Origin: a virus | DNA: 24,050 bases | IMG/VR virus record: IMGVR_UViG_3300025138_000349 | Location: 1-24,050 of that record | Strand: one strand, 5' to 3' | In this document: piece by piece, positions 24,032 through 24,050 of the stretch | How the letters are laid out: every line of letters begins with the position of its first letter | Position numbering within the stretch: the stretch's first letter is position 1 | Made by a program: the position numbers and the translations under genes | The notes under the pieces: generated by a model | Databases searched by the model: none | What the model was told of the DNA's origin: nothing | What the model saw: only the letters and a program-made list of their open reading frames with translations

Positions 24032-24050
24032 TGTTAATTATCCTCAGATG

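Overview
This window looks like part of the genome of a lytic-type tailed phage of podovirus architecture (short tail, ejected internal proteins). The evidence is the gene order on the minus strand: head-tail adaptor, beta-propeller tail hub or nozzle, tail fibre, two orphan virion proteins, and three proteins of rising size (341, 1157 and 3402 aa) that fit the podoviral ejection set. No integrase, repressor, tRNA or insertion sequence is seen. Overall composition is moderately GC-rich. The host cannot be read from the sequence. An aquatic Gram-negative bacterium is plausible from the style of the virion proteins, but that is inference.

Bases 1-2898 (plus strand) hold a compact, translationally coupled DNA-metabolism cassette: the end of an unknown gene, a Sak4-like RecA-fold ATPase, a DUF669-like single-strand DNA-binding protein with an SSB-style acidic tip, a PD-(D/E)XK nuclease with Cas4/AddB-like cysteines, a small coiled-coil protein, a DUF6378-like protein and a 49-aa protein. 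Genes overlap or abut (ATGA, TAATG and TAG/AGGAG junctions). The ATPase, DNA-binding protein and nuclease probably form one single-strand annealing recombination module.

Bases 2895-24031 (minus strand) hold the late virion operon, transcribed from right to left: adaptor (150 aa), hub/nozzle (506 aa), fibre (521 aa), two proteins of unknown function (424 and 483 aa), and the presumed ejection proteins of 341, 1157 and 3402 aa. Every gene has a recognisable Shine-Dalgarno sequence and gaps are 0-64 bases, so the operon looks intact.

The outstanding feature is the 3402-aa protein (10.2 kb). It carries N-terminal hydrophobic helices, a duplicated domain of about 100 residues joined by acidic linkers, a zincin-type HEMGH metalloprotease motif, a stretch resembling the ADP-ribosyltransferase domain of polyvalent proteins, a C-terminal region with hydrophobic helices, and a (GSGY)4 tail. 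It is best read as a polyvalent effector carried in the virion and delivered into the host with the DNA. Its ribosome-binding site lies in a potential hairpin. Where the two operons meet, their stop codons overlap in the four bases TTAG, and each operon's best terminator-like hairpin lies inside the last gene of the other.
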